Notes: generated from the sequence alone by a model not told the origin. A stretch of 64,000 nucleotides of DNA from Meghimatium bilineatum (GCA_034231615.1 CM067306.1:42084761-42148760); one strand, 5' to 3'; shown: positions 22,740 to 33,715, counted from the first letter of the stretch. Translations and numbers: made by a program.

Positions 22740-23770
22740 TGACAGAGAGATCAGAAAACTCAATTTTCTCTTCACAATAAGCTTACCTATATCAGACAAG
22801 AGAAAGAGAAATCATAAAACTCAAATTTTCTTCATAATAAGCTAGGTCTTTACCTATTTTATACAAGAGAAATTACAAAAGACAGTGAGTTTTATTAAGG
22901 AGACAGAATTACAGATATAGACATGTTTCAAGTGAACGAAAGAAGAAGAAATACAAGAGAAATCAGAAAGGTCAATTATTATCTCTTCATAATGAGCTTA
23001 TACCTATTTTAGACAGGAGAAAGAGAAATCATAAAAGTCAATTATTATCTCTTCATAATAAGCTTATACATATTTCAGACAAGAGAAAGAGAAATCAGAA
23101 ACGTCAATTATTATCTCTTCATAATAAGCTTAGGCCTATACTTATTTCAGACAAGAGAAATCATAATAAGCTTATACCTATTACCAGTACCAAACCTGGT
23201 CTCTCTCATCTTCACATTACAAAAAGATGTAAGATGAAAGGCTTGAGGAAAGCTGCAGGGGTCACCAGGCTTGGTAGATTATGAAATGAAGACATCAGGG
23301 AAAGAATAGGTATAACACTGTGTACAAAATACATAGAAAGGCAGCAGATCAAGTGGTTTGGCCATATTATGAGAATGCATCAAGACAAGTTGCCATACAA
23401 CCAAATGAGATCAGGGTACAAAGCCAGAGGAAGACCATGAAAAAAGATGGATAGAAAACGTCAGGGACATCTTGAACAAACACGGTCATAGCACAGCTGA
23501 GGCAACACACCTAGCCTTGAAAAACAAGCTTGAGCTCCAATCACCCCTATGCTTAACTACAAGAGTGGATAACAAACCACCTTGGGAAAGATAATAGAAC
23601 TATATCAGACAAGAGAAATCATAATAAGCTTATACCTATTTTAGACAAGAGAAATCAGAAAAGTCAATTATTTTCTCTTCATAATAAGCTTATACTTATT
23701 TCAGACAAGAGAAATCATAATAAGCTTATCCCTGTTTCAGACAAGAGAAAGAGAAATCAGAAAAGAAAGA
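22740..23770 (+). repeat. Repeat made of splice-acceptor-like units, ending at a real exon
   Basis: Several units combine CTTCATAATAAGCTTATACC, then TATTTCAGACAAGAGAAA and GAGAAATCAGAAAAGTCAA. The last unit (23,722-23,770) contains the acceptor CCTGTTTCAG and first codons of the exon at 23,741. Earlier copies at about 22,790, 22,855, 23,005, 23,075, 23,145, 23,600, 23,640 and 23,700 keep a pyrimidine-rich stretch plus CAG or TAG. The array is interrupted by a LINE fragment at 23,190-23,600. Confidence 0.85.
23190..23600 (+). mobile_element. RTE-like LINE tail inside the acceptor repeat
   Basis: + strand reads IERQQIKWFGHIMRMHQDK, GYKARGRPRK and a helical end, ALKNKLEL. This is the conserved C terminus of RTE-like elements. 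One stop and one frameshift. Repeat units lie on both sides, so it inserted after the array existed, or the array later spread around it. Confidence 0.85.
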
Positions 23771-23897
23771 TAAGCCCTCATTCAGCCAACAACTTCCAAA
23801 AACTACTAGTGCTAGCTGTGGAGGTGATGTCCACCTGACATGTGAATTGACATCAGCAGATGTGGCTAGCATCAAGTGGGAGTTTGAAGGCAAAGAG
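23741..23897 (+). CDS. Ig-protein gene, first half of Ig-3
   Basis: Exon of 157 nt, phase 2 to 0, donor AAAGAG|GTCAGT. The start was chosen from phase: among nearby AG sites, CCTGTTTCAG at 23,731-23,740 is preceded by pyrimidines and restores the frame. It encodes a Lys/Glu-rich lead (QEKEKSEKKD), then KPSFSQQLPKTTSASCGG, the B-strand Cys in HLTCEL, and the C-strand Trp in IKWEFEGKE. The acceptor and first 20-odd bases are one copy of a repeat that recurs many times in the preceding intron (22,790-23,770). Confidence 0.93.
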
Positions 23898-24099
23898 GTC
23901 AGTACAGTTTGTCCACATCACAACTCTGTTCTATCATATAGCATCTTCTTGTTATAATTATAATCTTGAGTTAAGGGCAGAACCAATAATAGCAGCACCA
24001 AAACCTGGTGCAAACCAAGACCACCAGGACAAATTAGTATCACAGCCAACGATGGATCTTTTACATCTATATCTAGATGTTTTGGTATATCTAAACTGC

Positions 24100-24250
24100 T
24101 TTCTTCTGCGTTCATTCTCAAACTCCTGCTGGATCTCTCTTGTAGCGGGACAATGATCCTACCAGCATGATGTAGTCCAGAAAATTAAAATGCATTGTGT
24201 TGATGTTTTATTTGTCCCAATGGCCCGACACATCCATCTTCGACTGAAAC
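24100..24250 (+). repeat. Family A interspersed repeat
   Basis: Contains TGCGTTCATTCTCAAACTCC, AGCATGATGTAGTCCAG and GGCCCGACACATCCATC. Confidence 0.75.
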
Positions 24251-24289
24251 TGCTTTCTAGAGGTCTATGCAGTGATGGAAAATCCAAAA

Positions 24290-24765
24290 CTGAAGATAAG
24301 ACTGGAAATGACATCGCAACATCAGTGTTGGAGTGAAGATCAGAATTTATACCTCATAAATGATATGTATTATGCTGTATGGTTGAGAGAGTTGAATACT
24401 CATTGCAGACATGGAGAGATGGATACAGGTCTTCCAATACAAGTGTTATAGATGCATTTTGTGCATCTCCTTTAGAAAGCATAAGACAAATGTGTACATA
24501 AGAAATAAAGTAGAGAATCTTGCAGTTCACAAAAATCACTACTTTCAATAGTAAAACAATGAAAAAATGGTATGTATTGGACCCATATGCTGATATGATT
24601 CCCCATCAAAAACAATCATGCAGTGTACTATTAAAGATAGAGAAAGCATAGATGGTCAAAGAAAATCTTGGACAGGCAATATCAAATACTGGACAGGTGT
24701 ATATACAGTTAAAAAGTAATTATTTGGAAAAGTATTATTAAATAAACAACTTTATTATAGACTAT
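24290..24765 (+). mobile_element. RTE-like LINE fragment
   Basis: Same tail region as 4,185-4,600, scattered over frames: a helix matching the TADMERRIQ segment, an FRKHKTNVYIRNKVENLA-like segment and DGQRKSWTGNIKYW. It ends head to head with a - strand LINE fragment. Confidence 0.6.
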
Positions 24766-24769
24766 TCTT

Positions 24770-25640
24770 TGCCCAGGTGAATGATGGTTTATATTATCCA
24801 CACTTGCTGTTAAGTGTAGGAATGGAAGCCTCAGTTTCCATTCCAAGGAAAGATGTGTCACCTTGGTTATGTCTATGTTTGTTCAAGGCTATCTTGATGT
24901 TTTCTATTCACTGTTTTCTTGGTCTACCTTTGGCTTTATGTCCAGATATTCTGTTGTCATATGCTATTATTGATATTTGGTGTGACTTTGTTAAGGTGAC
25001 CGAACCACTTTACTTGCTGTCTTTTGATACGCTCAATACATGATATTATACCTATTATGTTCCTAATTTGTTTATTTCTTATTTTATCTAGTTTAGTAAC
25101 CATTGCAGCTTTTCTTAGACACTTCATTTCACATGTGATTATTTTCCTTTGATGTAATACTGTTCAAGACTATTTTTGACATTGGTAGCAGAGTGTTGGT
25201 ACAAAAATTGTAGATATTATCTGTCTTTTGAAGAAGTAGTGAAAAAGTTTGTAAGTCACTGTATTTGCTTTCTGACACCTTGTTTCTATTTCTCTGCCTA
25301 GTCTTCCATTTTCAGAAAAAATTCTGCCTAGATATTTAAATTCTTTGACTTATTTCACTTTGGTGTTGTCTATTATTATATCCATTGATATTGCAGACTT
25401 GCTGATTTTCATAACTTATTTTTTGTATGTTAATTTTCATGTTGTACTTCTTACTTGTTAATAGCAATGTATTAATGTGGTTTTGCTCATTTTTGTATAT
25501 TAAACTTTTATTGTCAGCAAAGAGTAGTTCATTGATTTAATTATTAAGTTCTTCATCAGATTTATTTGTATTTGTTATAAACATTTGCACTATAAGGAAA
25601 CTCCTCTGTATTCCTCATTGATATTGTATATCATTTCTAG
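24770..25640 (-). mobile_element. RTE-like LINE fragment (end of RT plus tail)
   Basis: - strand reads NELLFADNKSLIYKNEQNHI, where the second catalytic Asp of the xADD motif is Asn, then NMKINIQK and tail remnants, with many stops. The left 180 bases match the fragment at 26,665-26,850 (CCAGGTGAATGATGGTT, ATGTGTCACCTTGGTT). Confidence 0.75.
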
Positions 25641-25713
25641 CTTACTTGTCACAATTTCAAATAAACAGCTATTATGAGTGACGTTTGACAAAGTATAATT
25701 TGGTTGTTTTCAG

Positions 25714-25876
25714 CTTCCTAAAGATGCCCATTATTCTGTATCATCTGATGAATCTGGTCATCAACAGAAGCTAACAGTTCACTCTGTGACAGAGAAGGAT
25801 TCAGGCAAATACACCTGTGTGGTCACTATAAAAGATGGTGATCTGATTCATACCTCAACAAAGTTAACTGCCTCAG
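25714..25876 (+). CDS. Ig-protein gene, second half of Ig-3
   Basis: Exon of 163 nt, acceptor TTGTTTTCAG, donor CTCAG|GTAATA, phase 0 to 1. It encodes LPKDAHYSVSSDESG, the E strand QKLTVHSV and the F strand EKDSGKYTCVVTIKDG with the second Ig cysteine, ending TKLTAS. It completes the domain begun at 23,741. Confidence 0.96.
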
Positions 25877-26040
25877 GTAATATTAAATATTATCAATAAA
25901 ATCCACATCGATGCCAATTCCTTTCATTCCAAATCATTTTCCGAGGCCAAATCATTCTTTCAAGAATGCTATGATATCATTTTATAACAACTGAAGCATA
26001 TCCTGATCCTATATTGAATATTGCTTTAAGTTTATTAAAT

Positions 26041-26330
26041 ATTCATTCATTCATTGGTACCATGCCTTCCATCATAGGTGATAATGTCTCTCCACAGTCC
26101 TCTGTTTGTTATACATTTAAATATAGTTTCTGATGATTCTGCATCATGCCAGACTTTCAAGCCATCCAACATTTTCTCATGTTGTCTTTCTCTGTCTCTC
26201 TTACCCTCGATCTTTCCAGTTGTTACAATGTTCTCCAGCCCACTTCTTCTCATGACATGACCCAGAAAATCTGATTGTCGTCTTCTAATACAGTTAATAA
26301 GTTGTCTATTTCAGTCCGGCTTTGTGGCGG
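26041..26330 (-). mobile_element. RTE-like LINE tail
   Basis: Continuous - strand frame with RRSGLENIVTTGKIEGKRDR, MLDGLKVWH and GLWRDIITYDGRHGT, a very typical RTE-type C terminus. The 3' end abuts ATTCATTCATTCATTG, a short tandem tail. Confidence 0.88.
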
Positions 26331-26520
26331 AGTGGTACAGAGTGCATCTGTAACGGTCAAGGTGCTGAGTTTGATCCCCGCTACAGGCAACTGTGCATCA
26401 ATACCATTCAGAAAGCAATGGCAAACTACTGAATGTATTTATATTGCCTAGAAAATCACCACAGCCAACAAATGCTGGGCTGATAGCTATGTCCTGAAAA
26501 GGATATGCTACCATCTCTTA
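26314..26520 (+). repeat. tRNA-derived SINE (copy 2)
   Basis: A-box TGGCGGAGTGG at about 26,325 and B-box-like GTTTGATCCCC at about 26,368, spaced as in tRNA. The SINE body matches 18,462-18,665. Not a tRNA gene: no cloverleaf 3' half. Confidence 0.8.
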
Positions 26521-26664
26521 TTTCAGTTGACCAGTTGTAGAATTATAGCATTACCGGTACTCTTTTTAGCTGTCCATTATTGAATATAATGAACTTTTAA
26601 TATTAAGTCTTAGATATCGCTTAGTCCCCTATACAGTACATTCAATCTTATTGTCTTGTATGTT

Positions 26665-26880
26665 CCCAGGTGAATGATGGTTAATCTTATTCACACTTGC
26701 CGTTAAGTATAGAGATGAAAGCTCAAGTTGTCGTTCCAAGGCCAGATGTGTCACCTTGGTTGCATTAAGTCCATGTTTGTTCAAGGCTGTCTTGATGTTT
26801 TCTTGGTCTACCTTTGGCCTTATGTCCAGATATTCTTTTGTTATATGCTCTCATTGCCAGTATAATATTGATGGTTGGCT
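26665..26880 (-). mobile_element. RTE-like LINE tail (same family as 24,770)
   Basis: Nucleotide similarity to 24,774-24,960 across CTTGCYGTTAAGTRTAG, AGATGTGTCACCTTGGTT and CTACCTTTGGCYTTATGTCC. Confidence 0.75.
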
Positions 26881-27228
26881 TGTCAGCACTTCAAACCACT
26901 AACTCAGTTTGTGAGTCTGGCCTACTAACCTATCTACCACCAAAGTTTAGAACAAGCAACCAATATTTGTTTCTTGAAGTTTATATCACAGTGTTGCCAG
27001 TGGTTGAAATGATAATTCTATGCAAAATCTTATCCAGGGTTGCCTGTCTGGATTATATACATGTGGCCCTATTTCATTATAATATTTTAGCAAAGGCTGC
27101 ATGGCTAACATGATATATATCCCTATTTCATTTATAATTTTTAGCCTGTCTACAAAGATTATAAATATTGATTCCATTTATGATCCTAAGTCTGGGCTGT
27201 CATTCTACCAGGATTATAAATCTCAGTA

Positions 27229-27472
27229 CAGTACAAGTAGACGCCATCACGTTTAATTATTTCCCTTTTCTACGTTTGTAAATTTCATGTTCATCATATC
27301 ATAGCTGAAATATTTATTTATTTAGGGTTGGGGTTAGTTATGTAAAACACAACTATCCTAACCCAAATCCTAAAATAATTTGATGTATTTAAAATATTAA
27401 ATGATGAACATGAAATTTACAAACATAGATAAGGGAAATAACTTGAGTATGTGGTGGCATGTACTTGTACTG
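27229..27472. mobile_element. Palindromic mariner-like MITE
   Basis: 244-bp element whose two halves are inverted repeats: CAGTACAAGTA at the left end, TACTTGTACTG at the right, then ATTTCCCTTWTCTAYGTTTG and TAAATTTCATGTTCATCAT mirrored. The inner region also pairs (TTTAGGGTTGGGGTTAG against CTAACCCAAATCCTAAA). TA flanks both ends (27,227-27,228 and 27,473-27,474), as expected for Tc1/mariner target duplication. No coding capacity. Confidence 0.85.
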
Positions 27473-27588
27473 TACCTAAATCTCTATTTCATGGCAATAA
27501 AATTATGCTAGATCTTAATTAAAACAATGTTAAAATCAGCACATATACAGGTATAAATGAACTGTGATCCTCTCTTATCCTTCTACAG

Positions 27589-27616
27589 AAACAAAAGACA
27601 CAACAGAGGAAGAAGA
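27589..27616 (+). CDS. Ig-protein gene, 28-nt acidic microexon
   Basis: Very small exon with acceptor TTCTACAG and a consensus donor GA|GTAAGT, phase 1 to 2. It encodes ETKDTTEEE followed by Asp at the next junction, an acidic linker between Ig-3 and Ig-4. Phase fits both sides, and the splice sites are the best match among nearby AG/GT pairs. Confidence 0.85.
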
Positions 27617-27764
27617 GTAAGTATGTTTATGTATTGAGCGTGTGTCAACAGATTTGTATTCAAACATTTTGTTTAACTTTCATTATTGCATGTTTTCCTG
27701 TTAATGAGTGCAAGGTGCATTCTTTCAGGAAGTTGAAATGAAGGTCACTTTGTCATAACAGTCA

Positions 27765-27970
27765 CTATCTATGTGACCTGTCCTTTGCAAAACGTTGTCA
27801 TCACTGCCACTCTGTATGCCTCTCAGTTATGTGCAAGCTGCCCAGCTTCTTCCAGTGTCATGTTCAGAAGGTCTCCGATGTCATGTGTCCATCATAATCT
27901 TGGTCTGTCTCTTGTTCTCTTTCCTGGAACTTTTCCCTCAAGCGCAACAAAGCATATAGGACAACAACTT
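27765..27970 (-). mobile_element. LINE tail, RTE-like
   Basis: - strand reads KVPGKRTRDRPRLWWTHDIG and LLNMTLEEAGQLAHNREAYR, the conserved C-terminal pattern of RTE/BovB-like ORF2 proteins. Confidence 0.82.
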
Positions 27971-28079
27971 CCAGTATGATGATGGAGGTCAAGGTTGTTA
28001 CTGCATCTCTTCAATGGCTTCTAATGCTCAATTTTACTAGGACAGTCTTTGATTCTCATGTTTTAATAGATTCAAAATG

Positions 28080-28300
28080 GTTGCTGCCAGTGAATGGATA
28101 AACTATATAACCTGTTCCAATCTTCTGCATTTCACACAGATTTACTAGATTTCACATAGATTTCACCTGGATTTTACTATCCAGGAAATGAGAGAACAGA
28201 TAGACTTGCGTCGAATGCACTTACAGTTAGTGAATTGAGAATAGACATTTTATGGTTGCTTAGTGAGCACTTGTTAATGTAGATGCTACTATAGATGATG
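28080..28300 (+). mobile_element. LINE RNase H remnant
   Basis: One + frame reads YPGNERTDRLASNALTVSEL, the end of a LINE RNase H domain (the GNExxDRLA motif). Surroundings are decayed. Confidence 0.55.
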
Positions 28301-28625
28301 TGTCTAGGATATGATTAGGTATTCCGTATGGCATGGAGTAGGACTGAATCTGAGGAATGTGTTCAACCAGCAAGCTACAGGAATCAACATTATGCATAAA
28401 CTTTGATATTTGCTTGGATAGAATAAGCACTCTGGGTTTGCCTAGAGTGCAGGGATGTTGCTCATTAATCAATCATTCAATCTGTATAAAAATCTAAACA
28501 TCCTAAAACACATGGAAATTAGCTGGGGGTTTTTTTAATGTAAAGTCCCACCTTTCCTTAGATGTATCTATAGATCTGCATGCAGCACTATTTGAATGAT
28601 ACTTATATTTTGATTTATTTTCCAG

Positions 28626-28767
28626 TTTCAAACCTCATTTCACCAAAACATTACAAGACACAAACGTCAAAGATGGAGATGGATTAGTCCTAGAATGTGA
28701 TATTGAAGGCAATCCTCGTCCACAAATCTCCTGGTTCAGGGATGATGAGGAAATTTTTGACAGTCAA
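28626..28767 (+). CDS. Ig-protein gene, first half of Ig-4
   Basis: Exon of 142 nt, acceptor TTATTTTCCAG, donor TCAA|GTAAGA, phase 2 to 0. It encodes FKPHFTKTLQD, the B strand LVLECDIEGNPRPQ and the C strand ISWFRDDEEI. This pattern resembles the last Ig domain of myosin light chain kinases and titin-like proteins (family knowledge, no search run). Confidence 0.96.
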
Positions 28768-28927
28768 GTAAGATACACAAGTTGTATGTGTATTTGCATA
28801 GTTTGTTTTCTTGTTTATCACCTTATAATAATTAATATAAAAAATACTTAAATGTGTGGGTGTGCAAATTCATACAATGTACCAGTATATGTGTGTATAT
28901 ATTTAACTTATATTCATTTTATTGCAG

Positions 28928-29066
28928 GATTTCCAAATTTCCATGATTGGCTGCCACTGTAAGTTGCAGATCAGCGAAGTTTACCCTGAAGATGAAGGAG
29001 AATATGGTTGTAAGGCAGTCAACAATCTTGGGGAAGCTGTCAGCACTTGTTTTGTGGCAGTTGACC
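28928..29066 (+). CDS. Ig-protein gene, second half of Ig-4
   Basis: Exon of 139 nt, acceptor TTATTGCAG, donor GACC|GTGAGT, phase 0 to 1. It encodes DFQISMIGCHCKLQISEV, the F strand EDEGEYGCKAVNNLGEAVS and a G strand ending FVAVD. It completes Ig-4, which is separated from its first half by only 160 bases. The donor is followed at once by a 13-copy tandem repeat. Confidence 0.96.
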
Positions 29067-29119
29067 GTGAGTATATTGTCAGAATATTTACCTCAAACTT
29101 CAATATTCTCTTATTTGCA

Positions 29120-29718
29120 TTCTAATCTGGCAAACAAGCTCCATACCTATTCACATGATCTACTTGTGTGTAAAGGCAAACAATCTTCATACATATTCAC
29201 CCATTGATCTGCTTGTGTGTGAAGTCAAATAAGCTTCATACCTATTCACATGATCTACTTGTGTGAAGTCAAACAAGCTTCATACCTATTCACATGATCT
29301 ACTTGTGTGAAGTCAAACAAGCTTCATACCTGTTCACATGATCTGCTTGTGTGAAGTCAAACAAGATTCATACCTATTCACATGATCTGCTTGTGTGAAG
29401 TCAAACAAGATTCATACCTATTCACATGATCTGCTTGTGTGAAGTCAAACAAGATTCATACCTATTCACATGGTCTTCTTGTGTGTGAAGTCACACAAGA
29501 TTCATACCTATTCACATGATCTGCTTGTGTGTGAAGTCAAACAAGCTTCATACCTATTCACATGATCTGCTTGTGTGAAGTCACACAAGCTTAATACCTA
29601 TTCATATGATCTGCTTGTGTGAAGTCAAACAAGATTCATACCTATTCACATGGTCTTCTTGTGTGTGAAGTCACACAAGATTCATACCTATTCACATGAT
29701 CTGCTTGTGTGAAGTAAA
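29120..29718. repeat. Tandem repeat of about 45 bp, 13 units
   Basis: Units share ATACCTATTCACATGATC, TGCTTGTGTGAAGTCAAACA and AGMTTC. It starts about 55 bases after the Ig-4 exon donor. No unique spacers, so not CRISPR-like. Confidence 0.9.
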
Positions 29719-30104
29719 GTGATCAAGCCATCTTCCTTAACACTTTCAATGCCAGTAAAAAAAATGATAAATGTCATCAAAGCATAATAGACATCTGTGA
29801 GTACTAATCAATAATATGTACTGACTGGCACAACTGAAATTCAACATGTAAATCTGGGAACCTGGTAAAAAAGTGTTGCTAATCACTTGTAACACACATA
29901 ATAACACATTTAAATCAACAACATTTTGTCATAAGATGGATTTATGCGTTTCCAGTGAATTATGTGTGTTATCAGTGATTTGTGTGTATTATGTGTGTTT
30001 CTAGTGTTTAGCAGCACTTAATTACCCTGTTCCTGGCTTCATCTGTGAGTACAACATTTTTCCTCATAAATTGTGTGGTTGCCAAATATCAGCACGCATG
30101 TGGT

Positions 30105-30690
30105 TGCATCTGTGGGTCTCACCAATGGCCCACTAGAAAACCACCCATGCAACAGAAAACCTTAGTGGATGACATGCCGTTATATTGAGGTTATCTTCTT
30201 AGAGAAGCTTCATGGCATGTCATCTATACAATTATGCTTTTATTTTGTTGTTGAAATGTGTTTCATGTTTTCCTCTGTGGTTGGGAGGGAGCCAGAGATG
30301 TACTGGCAGCACTAGGGATGAGAAAACTAACAGCACTGTTTTTTCCTATGACTGAAACTCATCATAGAGGCACAGTGACTCAGGACGTGACAATCCTTTT
30401 GCCTTGAACATTTGGTTGCATGCCTGGAGCAATAGAGAAGTTCGGCATAACCAGTAGTCAATTGGTGGTGGGGAATGAGCAGAGTGATCCCTATCTTGGC
30501 TACAGTAGCTAGGAACAGTGCTTAGTTTGAAACCTACCTTCCTGGAGGTGTGATAGTTATTCTCTGGCTCTTTCCCGGGGTGGGCAGAAAATCCACAGAC
30601 TTCCCAGCAATATAATGCCATTTAATGGCATTGGGTCAAAGGGCATGTGCCCATGGACCGCTGGATCAGCAACCAACCAACCAACCAAAT
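30105..30690 (+). repeat. Family C repeat, continuous copy
   Basis: Uninterrupted relative of the copy split at 14,556/17,316; ends in (CCAA)n. Contains CCAGCAATATAATGCCATTT, followed by AATGGCATTGGGTCAAAGG, which locates the LINE insertion point in the other copy. Class unknown; no coding domain. Confidence 0.82.
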
Positions 30691-31199
30691 ATCAGCACAA
30701 CTTCATACTGTACTCCCTGTTTACTAAATACATAGTTGTCAACTAGTAAAGATGTTCTGTATTGATATGGGTGTACAGTGATGTATCTCACACCCACATA
30801 TTGACCACAAAAACAGGAGTGCTGGGAGGGGGGGTATGTGTGTGTTAAATTTCAATAATTATTACTAATACATACTTTTTAAAAATAAGAATATGTATAT
30901 AAAGTCTACAAAATACGAATTCATGAAAAAAATATAAGTTAACAGCTATGTAAATAGGTCATTGTAATTTGGTTGCACCATTGATCACATTGCATTTAGT
31001 GCTGAAAGTCACAGTTTTAATGACTTTATTACACTTTTTCAACAAACGCATCAAAATTATTGATGTAGCTGATATAATAGTCAGTTCCAAAATGATTCTC
31101 ATTCAGGCTTTATTCAGCAGTATGGACTAGTCAGATATAGAACTGTACTACAATTCAACAAATGAAGGTCATAGAGTGACACAAGATACAGGTCGTTCT
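30691..31199. other. Intron sequence without recognised feature
   Basis: AT-rich, with a G-run at 30,825. Nothing else supported. Confidence 0.35.
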
Positions 31200-31770
31200 G
31201 CTTCTTCTTCTTCTTTCATTCGCTAATAATGTCTATATCTGCAGTGTTGTTTCTTGTATAAATTGGACAGTGTTTTCCATTTCTTGTTTTGTACCATAAA
31301 GTTTAACACTCATCTGTGTATCAGAAGGCCAGTATGTGCATTGTAATGTGTCATAGTTTGCACATTCTTGAAGGATATGTTCGGAAGTCTGGTTGGCTTG
31401 TCCACAAATACACTTTGCTGTGTGCCAATTAAAGATTTTGTATACATATGACTGTTTTGTCTATTGTGTCCAGTTCTGAGTCGAAATATGATGACCTGTT
31501 CTTGTCTGTTAAGTAGGTGGTAGTCGTCCCATGGAGGTAAGTTAGGCATTCGTTGTGCCTTTATCATGGATTTTTTTGGTGATAGCTGATTGGTACATCT
31601 GGTTGCTGCATGTTAGCACCTTACTTGGCATGTTGATCAGCTCTCTCATTTTCTGCTATTCCACAGTGTGATAATGCATGACATTCTGATTGTTGCGGTG
31701 TGCCTTCTGGCCAAATGTCGCTGACTTCAGCACCTTTACTTGCTAGGCAAGACTGTAGTCCTGCCTGAAT
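31200..31770 (-). pseudogene. LINE 3' fragment: RNase H end and C-terminal domain
   Basis: - strand carries HCGIAENERADQHAK (RNase H end, near 31,640-31,690), HLLNRQEQVIIFRLRTGHNR and remnants of the Cys/His end. The C-terminal segment resembles the fragment at 6,007-6,522, so they are probably the same LINE family. 31,771-32,240 holds GC-richer sequence of unknown origin and then AT-rich intron. Confidence 0.8.
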
Positions 31771-32247
31771 GTGGGAGAGCCCGGCCAGTCTTAGTTTCCA
31801 GCCTCTGCTGGCTGGATTAAGCCCCGTCTCCTCGCCAAGGAGCTGGCCTCGATGGGGGTAGTTCTGCAGGTCAGGAGCAAGTAATGGACCCTATATTCCC
31901 TCAACAAATGTTTGTATGCTTGGCTCCCAACATCTGTTTGGGCACTATTAATTAATATTTAGCAAATCACTCTTGATATTCTGGAATTTTTTTTCTTGGA
32001 TTCACAGTTCTATATTTTTGTGCATGATGCCATCTATCAAGGTGCACAGCTTAGAAGAAATGTTGGATAGACCCCAACTATGGCATTGCACTGATAGACA
32101 AAATCAAGCAGAAAATAAATGGAAAGTGAAAATTTTGAGATAAGCTTGAGATACACAGTATAACCATGTATGTTTGTAACTAAATTGTAACTATGTGAGT
32201 ATATGTTCTCTAATATGTGGTTGATGTTTTTTTATCTTCCTTTGCAG

Positions 32248-32261
32248 CACCCCAAGCATAA
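32248..32261 (+). CDS. Ig-protein gene, terminal coding exon with stop
   Basis: After acceptor CCTTTGCAG the phase-1 carry-over gives Pro-Pro-Gln-Ala and then TAA at 32,259-32,261, so the protein ends four residues after Ig-4. A tail this short after a C-terminal Ig domain is common in MLCK/telokin-like and titin-like proteins. The visible coding exons total about 1.3 kb. Confidence 0.8.
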
Positions 32262-33160
32262 GACCAAGTCCTCCTGGGTACATACAATCTTTCCTGGCAT
32301 TCTTAAAGATGCCTTGCATCAATGAGGAAAGAATTATTAAGATACAGATCTGATCATGACATACATATATATATTTAGCTAATTAATTTTATTTCTTATG
32401 GAACATGTATATTGAATTTTGATTTTTAGATCGAATTCCAATAAACTTAATTCAGAATTGAATTCTTATAAACTCAAACCAGAATTGTCAATAAATAATG
32501 AATCAAATGAGACCTTGTTACAGCAACATTGACACAAGACTGCTATAAATGAAAATTGAGACATAAATGACTCAATAAGTTACTACAGCTTCAGGTTTCT
32601 CATTTTTAAACCTAAAGTGAACACCCCTGAAATATAGCAAACTCAACCTACACAGAGATAAAAGGATATGAACACAAACCCCCAAAAAAGTTTTGCTGTA
32701 ACCTACTTAGTTGTGTTGTAAACACCTAGATGTTATTGTATGTACCTTATTTAAACCTAGCTGATTTCATTGATTTGTTTGGAATTAAAATTATACTTAC
32801 TGTAATCAAATAATATATATCATTTAATTTTAGTATTCTATATTTGACAAATTTATGGAACAAATTAGCTGTCAGTGTAGTCAACTACAAACTATCAACA
32901 TATCAGGTATTGAAAAACACAACACATTTTAACAATGATATTTCTGACAAAAATATGTGACTTTTATAACAAATTTTAGACAGAGAAAATTGTATAAACA
33001 AAAGTAAATATTTCAAATGTTATACTTTCATTTCATCTGTAGCCATGTTATTTTTTTCCTTTTTGGTTGTAAACTTTGTGACATAAAAGCGCCAGTTATA
33101 AGTGCCTGGTAGTTTGTTATTTACTTTTTCTAATGAAATAAACTGTTTTTTGTATTTAAA
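32262..33160 (+). other. 3' untranslated region with poly(A) signals
   Basis: AT-rich sequence without coding signal downstream of the stop. An early AATAAA lies at about 32,441, an ATTAAA near 32,785, and an AATAAA at 33,137-33,142 followed by T/GT-rich sequence, which is the most likely distal cleavage region. The 3' end position is inferred from signals only. Confidence 0.5.
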
Positions 33161-33479
33161 AACAAGTTTTATTCTTGTATTTGTTCCTGTGTGTCATTCT
33201 TGTTTGTACTCCATCCCTCTCTATGAAACAACACAGCTCCAGCCGGAATACTACTCAAGGCACATAAATCCACAGCTTCAAGGGATCTCTGGGAATTCAA
33301 TCCCAAGGATCTCTGAACAAATTCATTTTGTAAACAAAACAACACAAACTGAATTCAAACCTGTGACTTCTGAAGCACAAGGTGGACAGCCTAGTCAAAC
33401 ATCTAAGTTTTTAGATTCTTGTGGAAAGAACTAGAACAAAGTAACCAGCAGGAGTTTAAGAACAAACATAGAAGGTTGT

Positions 33480-33665
33480 GACATGTGCTGTCTGTGATAT
33501 TTACACCTGCCTGTTACATCAAATTTCAGCATGGCTTTGGATCACTCTAACCTATAAGATTGGTCAATCAACTCCACCTGTCACTTCTCATGACAGGTCA
33601 ATGGTACTATTCTTTGCTCCACTTTCAGACCCCAATAACACACCAACCATGCATGCAGGGCATAG
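33480..33665 (+). repeat. Family A interspersed repeat (3' part)
   Basis: Contains TTTCAGCATGGCTTTGGATC, CACTTCTCATGACAGGTCAA and ATTCTTTGCTCC, as in the 3' half of the long form at 61,140-61,400. Confidence 0.7.
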
Positions 33666-33715
33666 GTCCTCAATGAACCTGCTCTTGAACCCCCTAAATG
33701 AACTTGATATTTGAA

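Noticed and set aside
26314-26400. Possible tRNA gene
   Set aside because: A and B boxes are present but the 3' half does not complete a cloverleaf, and the sequence continues as a repeated SINE body. The same holds for 36,290-36,350 and 57,200-57,280.
27315-27375. TTAGGG/TTGGGG-like motif suggesting telomeric sequence
   Set aside because: It is a single degenerate run forming the inner arm of the palindromic MITE, not a tandem telomere array.
29120-29718. Regular direct repeats resembling a CRISPR array
   Set aside because: Units are contiguous without unique spacers, in a eukaryotic intron. The same applies to 8,291-8,634 and 10,316-10,800.
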